This document shows, in pieces, positions 1-22,343 of a stretch of DNA of 64,000 nt (its first letter is position 1; every line of letters starts with the position of its first letter). A model generated the notes under the pieces. The model had not been told where the DNA came from, ran no database searches, and saw only the letters and a list, made by a program, of their open reading frames with translations. Source of the stretch: Trichoplax sp. H2 (taxonomy: Eukaryota; Placozoa; Uniplacotomia; Trichoplacea); contig NOWV01000003.1 of NCBI GenBank assembly GCA_003344405.1, positions 682,001 through 746,000 of the forward strand, written 5' to 3'. The position numbers were made by a program, and so were the translations under genes.

Positions 1-32
1 TTTTGATTGAATATACGATAGTGTTTCGATCT

Positions 33-702
33 AATTACATTACTATGTTATGTTTATATAATTCGACGAAGGATACGCTAGTTATTTAATCTATGTATCA
101 CATAATGTTTATAATGAACATTTAATAAGGGAATTCTAAATGGACCTTGATTGCGCTTATTCCAAGGTAAATCGATAGGACTGGTACTCTCTGCTTCGAT
201 GAAATAACAATAGTTTTCGACGTAATTAATAACTATATTATGCTAAAATAGGTATAGCGATGAGATTCTAACGGACCTTCTAAACGCTTCTTATTTTCAA
301 CGAAATGGAAAGATTTCTTAGCTATATTGACGAATACGTTTTACGTACAATTAAACACTTCGTCATGAATTACATTACTATGTTATGTTTATATAATTCG
401 ATGAAGGACACGCTAGTTATTTAATCTATGTATCACATAATGTTTATAATGAACATTTAATAAGGGAATTCTAAATGGACCTTGATTGCGCTTATTCCAA
501 GGTAAATCGATAGGACTGGTACTCTCTGCTTCGATGAAATAACAATAGTTTTCGACGTAATTAATAACTATATTACGCTAAAATAGGTATAGCGATGAGA
601 TTCTAACGGACCTTCTAAACGCTTCTTATTTTCAACGAAATGGAAAGATTTCTTAGCTATATTGACGAATACGTTTTATGTACAATTAAATACCTCGTCA
701 TT
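33..702. repeat. Two-copy tandem repeat, 335-bp unit
   Basis: Positions 33-367 and 368-702 are near-identical direct copies at an offset of 335 bp, differing only by scattered substitutions (for example near 59-65 versus 395-400, and 345-365 versus 680-700). The sequence left of 33 and right of 702 does not continue the unit, so within this window the array has two copies. It is not coding in any frame and I recognise no known element in it. Confidence 0.9.
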
Positions 703-3700
703 AATAAGGATCGCTACCATTAACTCAGGTATTATTTTAATTATATGAGAATTGGTTGAGATTAGATCCTGAATATAGAATAAATTTGCATCGTGATTAC
801 ATATCGTGTAGTCAGCTTACGGACACAGAACTATGTTATTGTCGTTTTTGTAATCTGACTCTTATATCTTTTATTATAGGTATACGTTGTGAGGGAATTT
901 ATCTAATTAGTGACAATCATCATTCATACTAATAACTCTTCCTCCAATCTTTTACTGAAATCTTAACAAACGATTTCTGTAATCTAATAACAGTTTCATA
1001 AATATTTCCTCGTGTCAAAGATAAAGTTATCGCGAACTAGCAAACTGCATATTTGAATGTTACTTGAAAGATAGATTAACTTTTAGATAGTAAGGAGATT
1101 TATTCTTCAATGCGATTTAGCCATTGATAGTAACATAAAATGATACGCAGGTCTAGAAACAATAAATTTGTTAAAGAGGTTTATCATTTTCCTTTAACAG
1201 ACAGTCTAATCAACGATTGGTAATTGATTTTGAGTAGAGCATGTTAAATGAATAAAATAAAAACGAAATAGGAAACTGTAAAATAAAAACCTACAGCAAT
1301 AGTTTCTTGGTGTATTGCTACTTATATTTATCCGTATATTTATTCTTAAATAGTCATTGATTAGTTATTTATTAATTGTAATATGAGATATTTCAAAAGG
1401 TTTATTTGACTATATTTATATCATTTTCTGTTTAATCGTAATAGTCATTCGTATATACTTTTATAATGTACTTACCGCGTGCTACGTTGTCGCTCAAATC
1501 ACGAAGGAATCCTGTTATTTAATAAAAAATTAGATTATCGAATGCATTGCTCTTGAAAAGATTCAAGTACATTAATACGTTGTAATATAAGAATGGCGCT
1601 GAATTAGTGTACAGATTTTTAGATGTTACTCACCGACTTTGGCTTTGAGACTTTCTACGACGTCTCGTTGCTCTGTTACCATAACAAGAAAGAACCAATA
1701 GAGAAGTTAATATTGTTGTTAAGTAATTTTATACTATTGTTGGTAGCTGACTATCGCAGTTACAGGTTATTCTTTGAACTCATAAAAAGTGCAGAAGGAA
1801 AATTGAAGCTACTTGTTCACTTAAATTACCTTCGATATGTCTGCAATCAACAAGGGCACAGATCAAAGAGATAGCAATTAGAATGTTCAAGAATTTTGCC
1901 ATTTTCGTTTTATAGCTATGTAGATTGAAAGAGAAATATTTATCAATTAATTCTTTGGCTAATTAATATCTCAAAATAATTCTGAAATATAAGTTAGAAG
2001 GACACAATTACTTATAACGCACATATATATATATATATATATATGATTGACCATATTATATGGTGTGTATTCAAATCGAAGCAGTAATTGTTGGTCTGAT
2101 AAAAATAACGACATATCCTGGGCGTAAAAGGATTTTAATTAATATAAAGTATGTGAAAAACTATACTGGGTTATACTAAGATGCTGCAGGTACCGGAATA
2201 AGAAAATTAGGGTATAAATAGAGACAAAAAATTAACAATTAGATGAATTATTGAATACAATTTAATAGACTGCTTCATTCTAATGTCATACTATGGATAA
2301 ATGGGTGTATAACTAATACATAAAGTTTTTGATCTATTCTGGATTCAGCATGATTTATTTGGATGGTCTCGCTTTCATTCAAATGATAAGGTCTTATATA
2401 TATAACATATACAAGATTTAACTTATAAAATAACTACTTAGGGCATATTGTAATTAGTAAGGAACTGAACCAATTATTTGACGATAATTTTTTAGAAGAA
2501 TTTTATAACATCTATTGTGAAGAGTGTATTCCCTTTGATTTCAAGCCAAAGATTTTCAACATTAAAAATTGATGCGAAGATAATTATAATAAGCATAGTC
2601 AATTTCACAAAATATAAACACATGAATTTAGATTGTTAGTATGATTATTTGAATTCTATTGTAAGGCTTACATGAAAATAAATAGTGAATTGAGGTACGG
2701 TAGAAATTTAATTTAATATCCATAGTATTGTTCTACTTATCCTTTTTTTATATTAAACTTAACGACTAATTATAATTATCAAGCAATAGCGGTATCAGTA
2801 CGTTTCAAAATAAGAATTATCAAAATGAGAACTATCATCTGTTTGCCTTTGACCTTTAAGGTCGTCACAACAGCTATATCAGCTATGCATCATATACGTT
2901 AGGTATACTTACATAAGATATAGAGTAAAATCAATTCAACACGTATGTATGGTCTGTTTTGTTTGCAATGATCGTGTTACAGTTCGTAATATAAATTTTG
3001 AGTTAAATTAAATACTGTTCTATACTGCAGTAAAATTAAGTTAATTATTACTGAATTAACCTTAAATATGCGATTTGATCATATTGATACGTCGCATCGA
3101 TACTTAAGAACTATATTGATTTCTGGCTTTTGGAAGTTCATAGTGTTTTCTTAAATAGATATATGCAATCATCGTATGCGTATTTCAAATTAATTGTAGT
3201 TACCGAGTGTTCTTGTGAAGAAATTCTCGTTACGTATTAAACTTCCTACAGATTCTATTCCGAAGCCTAGCAAGTATGATGCACTTGACCTTTATCCTTC
3301 AATACTCTGTACTTAATTATATCTCTAGTACTTTCCTAACTATCTGCTAATAAAAAGCATTCAATGGCTCAATAGGACTAATGAACCTTCATTTTATTGT
3401 ATGACAATTAAATCCTTGTACATAGTGTATTTTTTAAATATTTCAATAGTAAAGTAGCATTTTATGGAAAAGATAAAACAATTTTAAGCTATAATTTTTA
3501 GCCAAGCTAAAGTCGAATGTTTCATTGTTTCGTTTCTTAGAACTATCTAAGAACATTTCATACTACTTCGCTGATGTCACTAGTTATGAAAGCACTATCA
3601 TGATTATAGCGTTGTTGTCAGCATCTGTTAGCCTATCGTTTGCCGAAGTTATGCAGTTCTGTAAGATTTAAGAATAGCAGTTTAAAGATTATTTTTTAAG

Positions 3701-6700
3701 GTGCAAGTACCCTAACAAGATGTTGAAATGAATCAAACTTATGGATACTTCGCTACACAAAATGCTTCGTTTCTTATTGCATGCTATTCTCTTCCATACT
3801 ATAGGTATACGAGTGCATGACTGCAAGTACCGTAATTGCGTCTTTACCAACGTTATTTTAAAAATTGTAACCAACTGATTAAATTCATATGTACTGATTC
3901 ATGAAATAATTATAATATATCGCTATCGAATTAGGCACAAGAATCAAATAAAATTTTAAATATACACGTTATGATTTGACTCATAAATAATTGCATGTAG
4001 CAGTCAATTTGTTAGGATCTGTCAAAAAAATGACACATATTGAAATATTTGCTTCAATTCGCTTTCAGGATGAAAGGATTCACACTTGCATCAAGCTAAA
4101 TCATTATATACGAATGATTAAAAATATCTATCGGGCTTTTATTTAATCAAAACCATTCTAGCAACCATTTAACATAGTTAAATAATAAATTAATTTCTTA
4201 AGCAGCTATCGATTGTACTTTATAGTTGAAGCTTAACGACTAGATATTTTATTTCATTTATGATCAAAATGAGATGATCGAAATAGAAAATATTGATGTG
4301 ATGATAAGAAATAGAAAAGAAAGATAGTGCGCGTAGTACGGGTTTATTTCGGTGTTAAAAAACATGATTTAAGAGAAAGGCTTAATAAATAGAATTCTTA
4401 CTTACAGTGATGTGATTTTCTATTAAAATTATTCCAGATGTGATAGTGGGAGAGTCGAGTCCAGAATTGAATAAACTTGCTGGAGAATCTACTTATATAG
4501 ATAAATAAGATTAAGTTAATTAACATATTATGAAACCATAATGTCAACGCGTCATTAATCGGCCAACTGAATAGATACTGATGTTGCTTATGCTTGATAA
4601 TCAGATCTTTTAATGAGACCTTATGGTAAAATATTAATTGGATCTGAAAGGTAATGATGACAGACAGTTTTTATTTCCGTTTCATTGATATCTATTGAGA
4701 CAATAACTGCTTGGACTACATCTACATTGGTAATCAATTGAATTCAATGCTTTAGTCAATTAGTTTTACTAATTATATTTTTCTTTACTATTTTTATATT
4801 TAAGTGACGTTCAAAATTTGAGAAAGAATAGTCTGAGTTACCTATATTTTTGGTTCTGTGGCAATAAACGATCAAGACGAAATATCAATAAGTTATAATA
4901 ATCATAAAGAATAGAAAAGGCTTCTAAATAATTGTTGGTATTGATAACAAGGATGTTCTTTGCTATCATAATGATGAACAAGGTCATATTTAAGTGCCGT
5001 TAATGCTATTATTGCTAATTTTAACCACCTCACTATCGTTATAGGATCAAAGATTAGAATGAATATGAGTAGAAAACTATTAATAATACGAATAAACGAC
5101 ATCAAAGTGCAATTGATGAATAGCTAGAAATTAATATCAATATTGAACCTGTTTTGATCATCTCAACATCCTGTTTTCCGCTCTCAACTATCACCATTCA
5201 CAACTTATAACTATTATGATAAAATATTTACTTGTAGAATTGTAAACTTGGCTTACAGTTTTTCCTACACAATTTCATTTTAATGCAGTTACCGTACCGT
5301 GTATTTAATTGCCTTCAGATCTTGTATCCTTTTTATTATTTGATTGTTTATATGTTTATTTTGACAGTGCAGCCAGATATAGCCTATGAAAAACGATGTT
5401 CAATCTTATTATCTTACAAAATTGTAAAAGCTATCCACCAAATTAATCATTAATATCAACTATACCCGTTCTTTCTGGGAAAGATTATTCATTGCTATGT
5501 AAAAAGTGAAATTAAAAGATGACTTGAATGATTCATACTAAAATTATAATTAATATTTAAACTTAATGAATAATCTGATGTGCAAAAGAACGCAAATTAA
5601 GTTTCTCTATTCATTCCTTTATCATTTTTGCCTTATCAATCGATTATAATTAATGGGTTCCTTATATAAGGGATATGCCCTAATTTCAGCAGCATATGAA
5701 AGCAGCTGTATTTTTTAAAATTTCTTAACATATAATTAACATAGTGTTCCGTAATCTCATTGACTTGATTCACAGTAGAAGAATATATCTTAATCGAAAG
5801 CTGATACTGATTTCATTTCAAAACTTCGGATTCATTAAATTTAAGCGCAACGTTTTCTTCAAATTTGAGTTAGATCATGAGTATGTGTATAAGCAAATTA
5901 ATACTTATTCTCTTATCTTGGCTAAGAAAGTTCCTTTCTTTCCTGTCTAGATATTCTAGCAACTAAATGAATATAACGCTTTCAGTTGTATTTAGCATTC
6001 TAATTTCCTTAATCAGATGAGTATGTGCTCAACGTCATATTTGGGTAATTAATTTTAAGTGCTACCAGATGAGTAATGACCAGGTAAAATTTTACATAAT
6101 GTGTATGTGCTACTTAAAATGGGAATTTCTAGAACAAAATTTGGCTTGTTACATTTTTGTTGGAGATCCAACATGTTCTGTATCCTATATTTCTATTGAA
6201 TAAAATGAAATTTAGTGCGTAAATAATAGGCTAGACGATGCAAATGAAATGAATATTATAATAAATCTCCTAAAATAAATCAAATAACTTCCCTATTTAT
6301 TTTTTTGTTTAGTAGTGAATTTCAGCTGTCTATCGGTGATCAGAGTAGGCTTGCTCCGTCTATATTCTAAAAAATAAGATATATTTATTGCTTAGGTGTT
6401 GAACTAATGAGAAGAAGTCCACTGTAATATAATCACAATGAACCTGTCAAAAACAATCTATTTAATTGAAAATCTTTTATCAATTGCTCATTTTCATTAC
6501 TATAATTCTAACAGTAATGTTTAATGATCCACGGTTATATTTCGTTAATTTGGACTATATGTAGTCATGCTTTATAATTTACTATTAAATTATTCCTCAG
6601 TAAACGTCTATAAGCTTTACTTTTCATATGAAAAATCTTAAACAATAGATTAAACATAGATATTATTATTTATGCAATCTGTCTAGTAATTAATGGTGAT

Positions 6701-9700
6701 GGAATTTGAAAGATTTGATTTCGTTCGTTATTTACTTACTTCCAAGATTATATTTAGATAGGGATAGCGAGAAGAGAAAGAAGCAGGAGTGAAATGAACA
6801 CAATAAGTAAATACCAGAAAGAGACTTTTGATTGCAGGCCAGTCTAGTTTTTCTAATTTTTTCTACACTTCAGTCAAGCTCCTATCCTACCGATATAAAT
6901 CAACATACGAATCTGCTCCTAATATAGCGATATAAATAGCGGCCGAAATCAGCTAGCTAACTGTTTACTTTAAATTAGGCTACCTCTACATCTGTTGATT
7001 ATTTTGCTATAGTATCGCAATAGTTACAGCACATATTATCTTTTAGCTGAATTGGTTTCTCTCACTTTATAGTTTAAAGTAGACGATATGATAATTCAAA
7101 TGGGATAGGGTCGTTGATTTTAAGGATTTAGTTAAGAAGCTTCATTACGATCAATTGTAAAATATTCCACGCTAATAAATCTGATGCTAGTTTCAATTTT
7201 AGAAGTTGGTTATATAAGCAAATGCTGAATGAAAGGGGTAGGTCACATCGTATTACTTTTATCTAGGTAAGTAAAATGGAGAGATTTAACAACTATGAGA
7301 TTTAATTGTCTTCTTAAATGTAAACTAGCGTTGGCATTGTTTAATAATAAATAGGAGGTCTAATAACTTTTACTGCATATAGGATCTCTTCATAAGCATT
7401 AAAATAGTGTGAAAGTACTAAAAAAGAGAAAGTGTATTCTTATTTGAATGATTTAATAGATTAAGCTACCATCTGCTTTACATTATCAACCATAATACCA
7501 ATGGAAGCGTTACTTTGTTGTTACAGTAAAATAGTCAAGTTCTAACAAATAAAAGGATTATTATTATAGTAAGAGACGTTACGTTATTCACATGAAAGGT
7601 ACCTTAATCGATCCATCTTTATACCAATATATCTATCTCATTTTTAGCCTATTTCCAAGAAATAGAACGTGGGCCAAGTGATGTTATTAGTTTTACGTTT
7701 ACAATATCATTAGTAATTGAAATTTTCCTACAGTTAAGAAATGCAAATAGTAATAGACTTACTAGCAAGAATGCAATCAATTCTCACAAAGAGTATAAAT
7801 TTTATTCATTTCAAATTGCTGGATGTATTTAATCTTCATATTTTTACTCGTTGTGCCATTCATTGTTAAATGATTTTAAATCTACAGATAGACACGATCT
7901 TAATGAACACCACAATGGTAGCTAATATCCTAGTTCGCTGCATTTATTTTCGTTTAAACTAGCAAAAACCAACTCGCAATTTTAACTTTTTATAAGCCTT
8001 ATTTCTAAGACGTTAGCTTAAAAAACACGAAAAGGCATGGATTAATCTAGGCCTGCGATCTCAATTATATGGTTGAAGATGTTTGGATCGGCGAATAAAA
8101 TTGATTTAGAAAGTATTTATATACTAAGAAATAAACGCAAAGCAATAAAAAATATAAATATAATCATTGCGCTGTGATTTTACAGTGATAGATGAAAGCA
8201 TCTTGTACAATAATTAGAGATTATGATTTCTAGTGAAAGATTATGATCAAGAATCAAAAATTAAAGGAATAATTTATTGTATAAGCTTTTATCTAACATG
8301 TAGCTGTACCTAAAAGAATAGTTAATCATTAATAAATTAAAAATATCTAGAACTTAATACTTCTTCAGTCTAGTATAAAAAGTTAATTATGAGCAGAACA
8401 GGTTTAAGTCTGACCATTTACACTATGCATAAGCTTAATGTAAAACGGTTTACGGCCATAAAATTATTGTTAAGAAAATAGAAATTTAAATGTAATCGAA
8501 ATTAGATCCTAAACGGTCAATACTTATCAATAATCTACGATTATCGTTATTATTTTGAAAATTAAAATAAAGCCATTTGAAATCCAGCATACAAGTACTC
8601 TGAGCCAATTTTAAAGTTTCGATATAATATGAGTTATTTTCGAGAGATCAAATAAATTGGTGATATAAATAACAATGAAATTCAGAACATAGAAAGAAAA
8701 TGTCTTCATTCATTAATTCGCTTAGAACGATCAAGGTATTAGTGCAAAGAACTACCGGTATTTTATTTGAAATTTTTAATGACGAGATAACGATTGTAGT
8801 TAAATACAGTGCAAAATTTAAATTAAAATAGCCTAAGACAACAGCTTTAGCGAGAAAAAAGTTCCGTTCTTTTATCGTTTTAATCAAATATAATAAAATG
8901 AAAGCAATGTTGTCATTACGTACTTGATATTTAAAAGGATTCTGCCTATTTCCTTCAACTATTGCAGCGCTTGTAGAATACTAACAATATACTTCCACAA
9001 CATGGCATCATTATAAAAAAGAGAGTAAAGTAATTAACATCCTGTCACCATACTTTCAAATATGATAGACAAATAATCCAAGGTAGATATTTGTTGCTAT
9101 GAATAGTCTATGGTAAACTATACAGCAATGAGAGTAATTGTCAATAAACTGTTAGCTTCTAACAATTTATTTTTTAACCTTTTTCTTTTTATATAATGTA
9201 ATCTATAGTGGCCGTGAATAGTAACATGAAAATACTGCTAGATTGTAAATTTACATTAACCTACTTTATTCCTTCAATATTACTTAATATCTAAGAAAAG
9301 TTATTGATGAAGCAATACAGTGTATTATACATCGCTATTTTGTCTTGATATACAGGTAAGTAAAACGATGACTACGTATCAAAGTAGCGAAATATTTTTA
9401 GCATGATCACACTTTAAAATAATGAAGATATTTCATGTACGTACGTATTGAAGACAAATATCAGTTCTATTTGGATTTTATTTAATTAATGATACACAGC
9501 AAATGAAATAGAAATCTTTAAGAATATAAAGTTTGCATTGGTCGATTTATTAACTGATGAATGAATAAATTAATTTTACAGATCTGCAATTCAGGAACGG
9601 CAATGACTGCCTGCTTTAAATGTAGTGGTCAACATCTTGAAGTCTTTTGTTCTTATTACTCAGCGATAGTAAAGATCAGAGTAATTACTTAACTACATTT

Positions 9701-12700
9701 TTACTTAGGAAAGAATAAAGAATTAGTGTTCTAATTAATCAGAATTTAGCATAATTAAAATAAAACAAGATGACTATTTTGCACACTGAAAATTCGTAGA
9801 GATAAAATAGAGAAATCTTTGTCTAACATGGTTACATACTATTGGTGAACCTCTACCTATACGATGAAAAACAGAAACACTTTATCTTTTACTTAATGGG
9901 ACGAGAGAATAAGTAATTAATTTCTAAACTTAACACAACTACGTTAGCTAAGAAATAATCGTTAGTTTGTGAGATCAAGTCCAAAATTAAATTAAGAACA
10001 TTGATTCTTTTTAAACAATTAATTATGTTTAAAATGTACCAAGGGAATATAGAAGGGGAACGATAAATTCAAGATGGTAATATAAGGAAACCTAATCAAA
10101 AATATCTATTATGATTGGATTTACTGCGATTTAAACTAGTTTCATAACAACGGTACTATATGAATACATAGCGAAGGAATTCACTTGCATAATGATTGAT
10201 ATTAATACTTAATAGATATCACTTATGATCGCATATGCTGTATAGCATTGAGGTGAGTGATCTTTCTTTTCTATAGACTGACAAAGAAAGTAAATACGGC
10301 GGACATTTTAAAAGAGTAATATGGCACAATTACAATAAAATAAGGAAATCAGTGTCACGGTACGAACCACCGTTAAGAGTAAATGACCAAATTTAGTGGT
10401 AAACATTTATATATGGAGATAAGTAATGACTTACAGTAAGAACTACGATAGTTATTTTGTTACGGTAAATTATACTGTACTACTAATAATTCTGCGTATG
10501 AATAAACTGTAATCTAATTATCTAAAATCGTTCAGTACATGTCTAAGATTATGAATAATTTCTGTATTAATTTAGCTATCCAATATAAACTAAATTTCAT
10601 GAATTGTTATGACTCATACATGATAGCTGCTGCCGAAGGGTGTCTAAGCTCGGTAGATAATTGAATAAAAGAAGAGTTCTATAATTATTTAACGTAGAAG
10701 CAAAGGCGTCTGAATTCTTGTGGGATAGTTAAGGGATACTGAATCCCCGAGACTATAGTAATTTAGAGATTTGTTTTACGTTATCTTTATCACGAAGCTG
10801 GTTTGTGACAGTCAGATTCACAAACATCAGATAAATTGAATGAATGATCGATTCTGAATGGCTGTACGTTTGTTTACATAAAATAGTCTATAACATCTCA
10901 AGAACATACGCATAAACAACAAAGTATAAAATATACAGAAAACAATTCACATTGATTGTAATAGCTTATACTCTTTCATTTTATGAGAAAATACAGGTCG
11001 TAAATGAATTTATTTTATAAGGGCGGTAAAGTAATCGTTAATGATATGGTATTTTGACTTCTTTCGTGTCAAATATCTTTCGTCTTGACATGCATTAATT
11101 GAAAAACCCTTCGAGCTTAATATCAAATAATACAAGCAGAAACACTGTATTCTACTATAGTTCATTTGATGATGATGCATCTACAATGATTCCTACCTTC
11201 AGAAATCTACGCATTTGTCTTAAATGTAGCAGAGAGACTTTAGACTGTCTGAAGATATATTAAAGAGAGATCTCTAGCGAATTTCTTAAAACTAAAACAT
11301 CATACGTTAAAAATGTAAAAATGAGTATACTTTGTAGTTTATCATACCTTATATTACAAACAACGTTGTGAGTATGATGATTGCTTCCAAGAATGAAGAT
11401 TGTAGGCTAGTTTTACATAGTTATATATTCCTTAGGTAGCCTTATTTTACAAAAAGCTAGTACGTACAGTAGTAATAGCTAATGGAAATCAAGAGATTGA
11501 AATTACAGCACTGTTTATAATGAGGTCCATTTATTTTAAGCATTTTAATATAGATTTCTCTTATTTTAAAAATTATTGTAACAAATTCTATCATAGGTTG
11601 AACAGCAATTAACGGTAATTTCTCAATCACAAACGAATTTTATAATATAGATACAGTCAATAGACGGATAATTTATAGCAAGATATCGGTCTATTCTTAT
11701 CTACCTTTTTTATTACTAATTACTGTAAAATAATTATCAAGCAGTGCTTGTACTTCAGCTTACTAAAAATTACCGTTATAGGCAAGAACTATAGTAAGAA
11801 AAATAATAAAAATAGTTACAATATTTTTGGAAACTGAATATTGATATATAAGAATAAATACAGATATTACATCAGCTTTTGCTACCATGCTCAATAGTTA
11901 ACAATCTATTGCTTATTAAAGTGGTAATTCGTCTTTTAAATGTGGTATATATTCAAAATTTATAACCATGATGAGGTATTAGAGAAATAGAAGTGGAACA
12001 TAGCTTAGAGTACTAGAGAATCATTTATATGTTTAATGATTTCAAATCATATCTACAAAAAATTAATTTAATTTGGTTTCATATTTAAAGATGAACATAC
12101 CTGTATTTGTATTTCTAAGATTAATTGTCAAATTTAAGATGGTTATCGGCAAATAAGGTAGGAACTTAAACCAAAATGAAAATATTGATACAGAAACTAG
12201 AGTATTGTATCGAGAAATAACATTTACTCGTTATCGGTTAAATGTTTGCAGATCTTAAAAGTTGCTCATATAGATCATCGCCTCAGAATATGAAATCCAG
12301 TTCTTTATTATAGCGATTTACACTATTATAGTTCATAAATTCATGTCGATCAAGTGTTTGCATAAACAATGTAAGTAGAGTATTGTACAATGTCCTATGA
12401 GACTATAAAGATATCATTTAATGCACGATGTTCTAGCACTTTACTCGTAGGCTAATGCTATCAATTAAAATATGTAAATTTATAAAGCAATTCCATTGAT
12501 GATAATTATCGTTCGTATTCAAATCTGGATATTTAGATATTATTAATCTGATGTACGACTGTTCCGTACAATAATTGATAATTTATCCGCATTTTAGTTG
12601 GGTGTTCGAATTACAAAACAATGGCTGTAATAACCATGCTGACATAATACCCTCAGAGGTTATAGTCATTTTCTCGTTTAGACGTACTAGTTTTCGACTC

Positions 12701-13414
12701 ACAAAGAATCTGTGCTATTTGGCACTAGAAGCGAGATTTAAAGGTATAGTGTGTAGTAACTATAGCACAGTTGCTCTAAAAATTCACATTTTCATGCATT
12801 GAGTATTTTTAAAAATTCAAATTCATTGTTAAAGATGAACGCTAACAGTAATACAGATATGAGTTAGTCATGTTTTTGATAAATTTTTCGAATGCAAGGC
12901 AAAAAAGTGAAATATAACATTTTTGCATATTAATAATTGTGTTACAAATTGTTTTTTTTAAATCAATCAAATAGAATAAACACAACATCGCATTGAATAT
13001 AGTTGCAACGGAAAATAAAGAGCATGTGTATAATAGATGATCACATCTCAAAAGCCAACATATTTAATAGTGGTATATATAATTAATATTTTAATGATAC
13101 AGTAATACAGTTCTACAAAATCAAAATAGTCTACAATATGTATTAATCAACAATCCAATATCATTCAACATGTCGCAAGAGCAATGAACTACGATAAATA
13201 ATTCAACATGAATCCTTTCTTTTTCTAAGATTTTATATAAAACTGAACGATAATTATAATTTATGATAGTCGTGTATACAAAGACATGCATAGCTATTTT
13301 AGTTATGATTTCGTTATAATTTATAAATCATAAAACATTAATATCAAGAGATTACTTTTTTAATTATGAATGATAAGCGCCAAATGTCTTCCAACAAAAA
13401 AGCAATTACAGCAT
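703..13414. other. Gene-free AT-rich region of 12.7 kb
   Basis: I could not assemble a splice-consistent reading frame or recognise any protein family on either strand. The longest frames (1623-1874 on +, 5744-5950 on +, 8648-8887 on -, 12575-12802 on +) are within chance expectation for this base composition and read as low-information protein. An (AT)n microsatellite lies at 2023-2044. The palindromic GTAC clusters that mark gene starts elsewhere in the window are missing here. Very short exons of a divergent gene could still be hidden. Confidence 0.5.
2023..2044. repeat. (AT)n microsatellite
   Basis: Eleven uninterrupted AT dinucleotides. A similar (AT)n run lies at 19243-19259 inside BCAS3 intron 2. 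Confidence 0.9.
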
Positions 13415-13996
13415 TCAATGGCTGCGTAGTAAACGCGAAATTATTTTCATCGTGGCGTTGGCTTCTACAAATACATGTAGATTATTATAGGAGGCATTAG
13501 GTATCAATGATATAAAATCGGCGTTATGGACCTCCACGGGGTTGACACGCTTTGTTTGCGCAACATCTAGATCTATCCATACCATATCTTCATAGTCAAA
13601 CGATGCAACAATCAACTATATAACGTCAAAACGATCTTAATAGTTTCAAAGGTGAACATCGAATTCTAATGAAACACGTTATATTACCTCAGTCGATAAG
13701 TTATCTGTAAGCGATGCAAGAAAGCAAAGTATTTTACAGATACTCTCAAATACTGCTAAAAGCACAAAATCTATCCGTAATTTTCTCAGAATGGGATATA
13801 TTTTTCGTTAAGAAAATTTCATAAAAAGTTGGGTCTAGCAGTTAGCAATAGTAATAACGGATTTAATATTTTGCGCCAAATAGGTGATAAAATAATGAAA
13901 ATAGATTATGCCACAGATATAAACTCGTCGGTAAACAGTATATATTTTAAATGTACATTTGTAGTAGATAGCGCTATCTTGATAAAAAGAGTCCAT
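13415..13996 (-). CDS. Candidate small gene, unknown 102-aa protein
   Basis: I do not recognise this protein. Three exons can be joined: 13957-13996 (ATG at 13996), 13688-13755 and 13415-13615 (stop TGA). The junction phases agree and the sum, 309 nt, is a multiple of three. The last exon is unusually rich in acidic and valine codons for this region (it reads DYEDMVWIDLDV and later NPVEVHNADF) and is bounded by a plausible acceptor at 13616-13617. The donor of the first exon (GTACAT) is weak, and the opposite strand is also open over 13829-14062, so the first exon is the least secure. The start would lie only 46 bp beyond the BCAS3 stop on the same strand. The exons could instead be the tail of something else, or chance. 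Confidence 0.35.
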
Positions 13997-14001
13997 GAAA
14001 T

Positions 14002-14007
14002 TTTAAT
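14002..14007 (-). terminator. Possible BCAS3 poly(A) signal (ATTAAA)
   Basis: ATTAAA on the minus strand about 36 bp beyond the BCAS3 stop codon; no AATAAA is closer. It overlaps the 5' side of the candidate small gene. Confidence 0.35.
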
Positions 14008-14042
14008 ATTTTGTGTGAACATTACGCATCATGAAGCACCGA

Positions 14043-22343
<8,301 letters not shown>

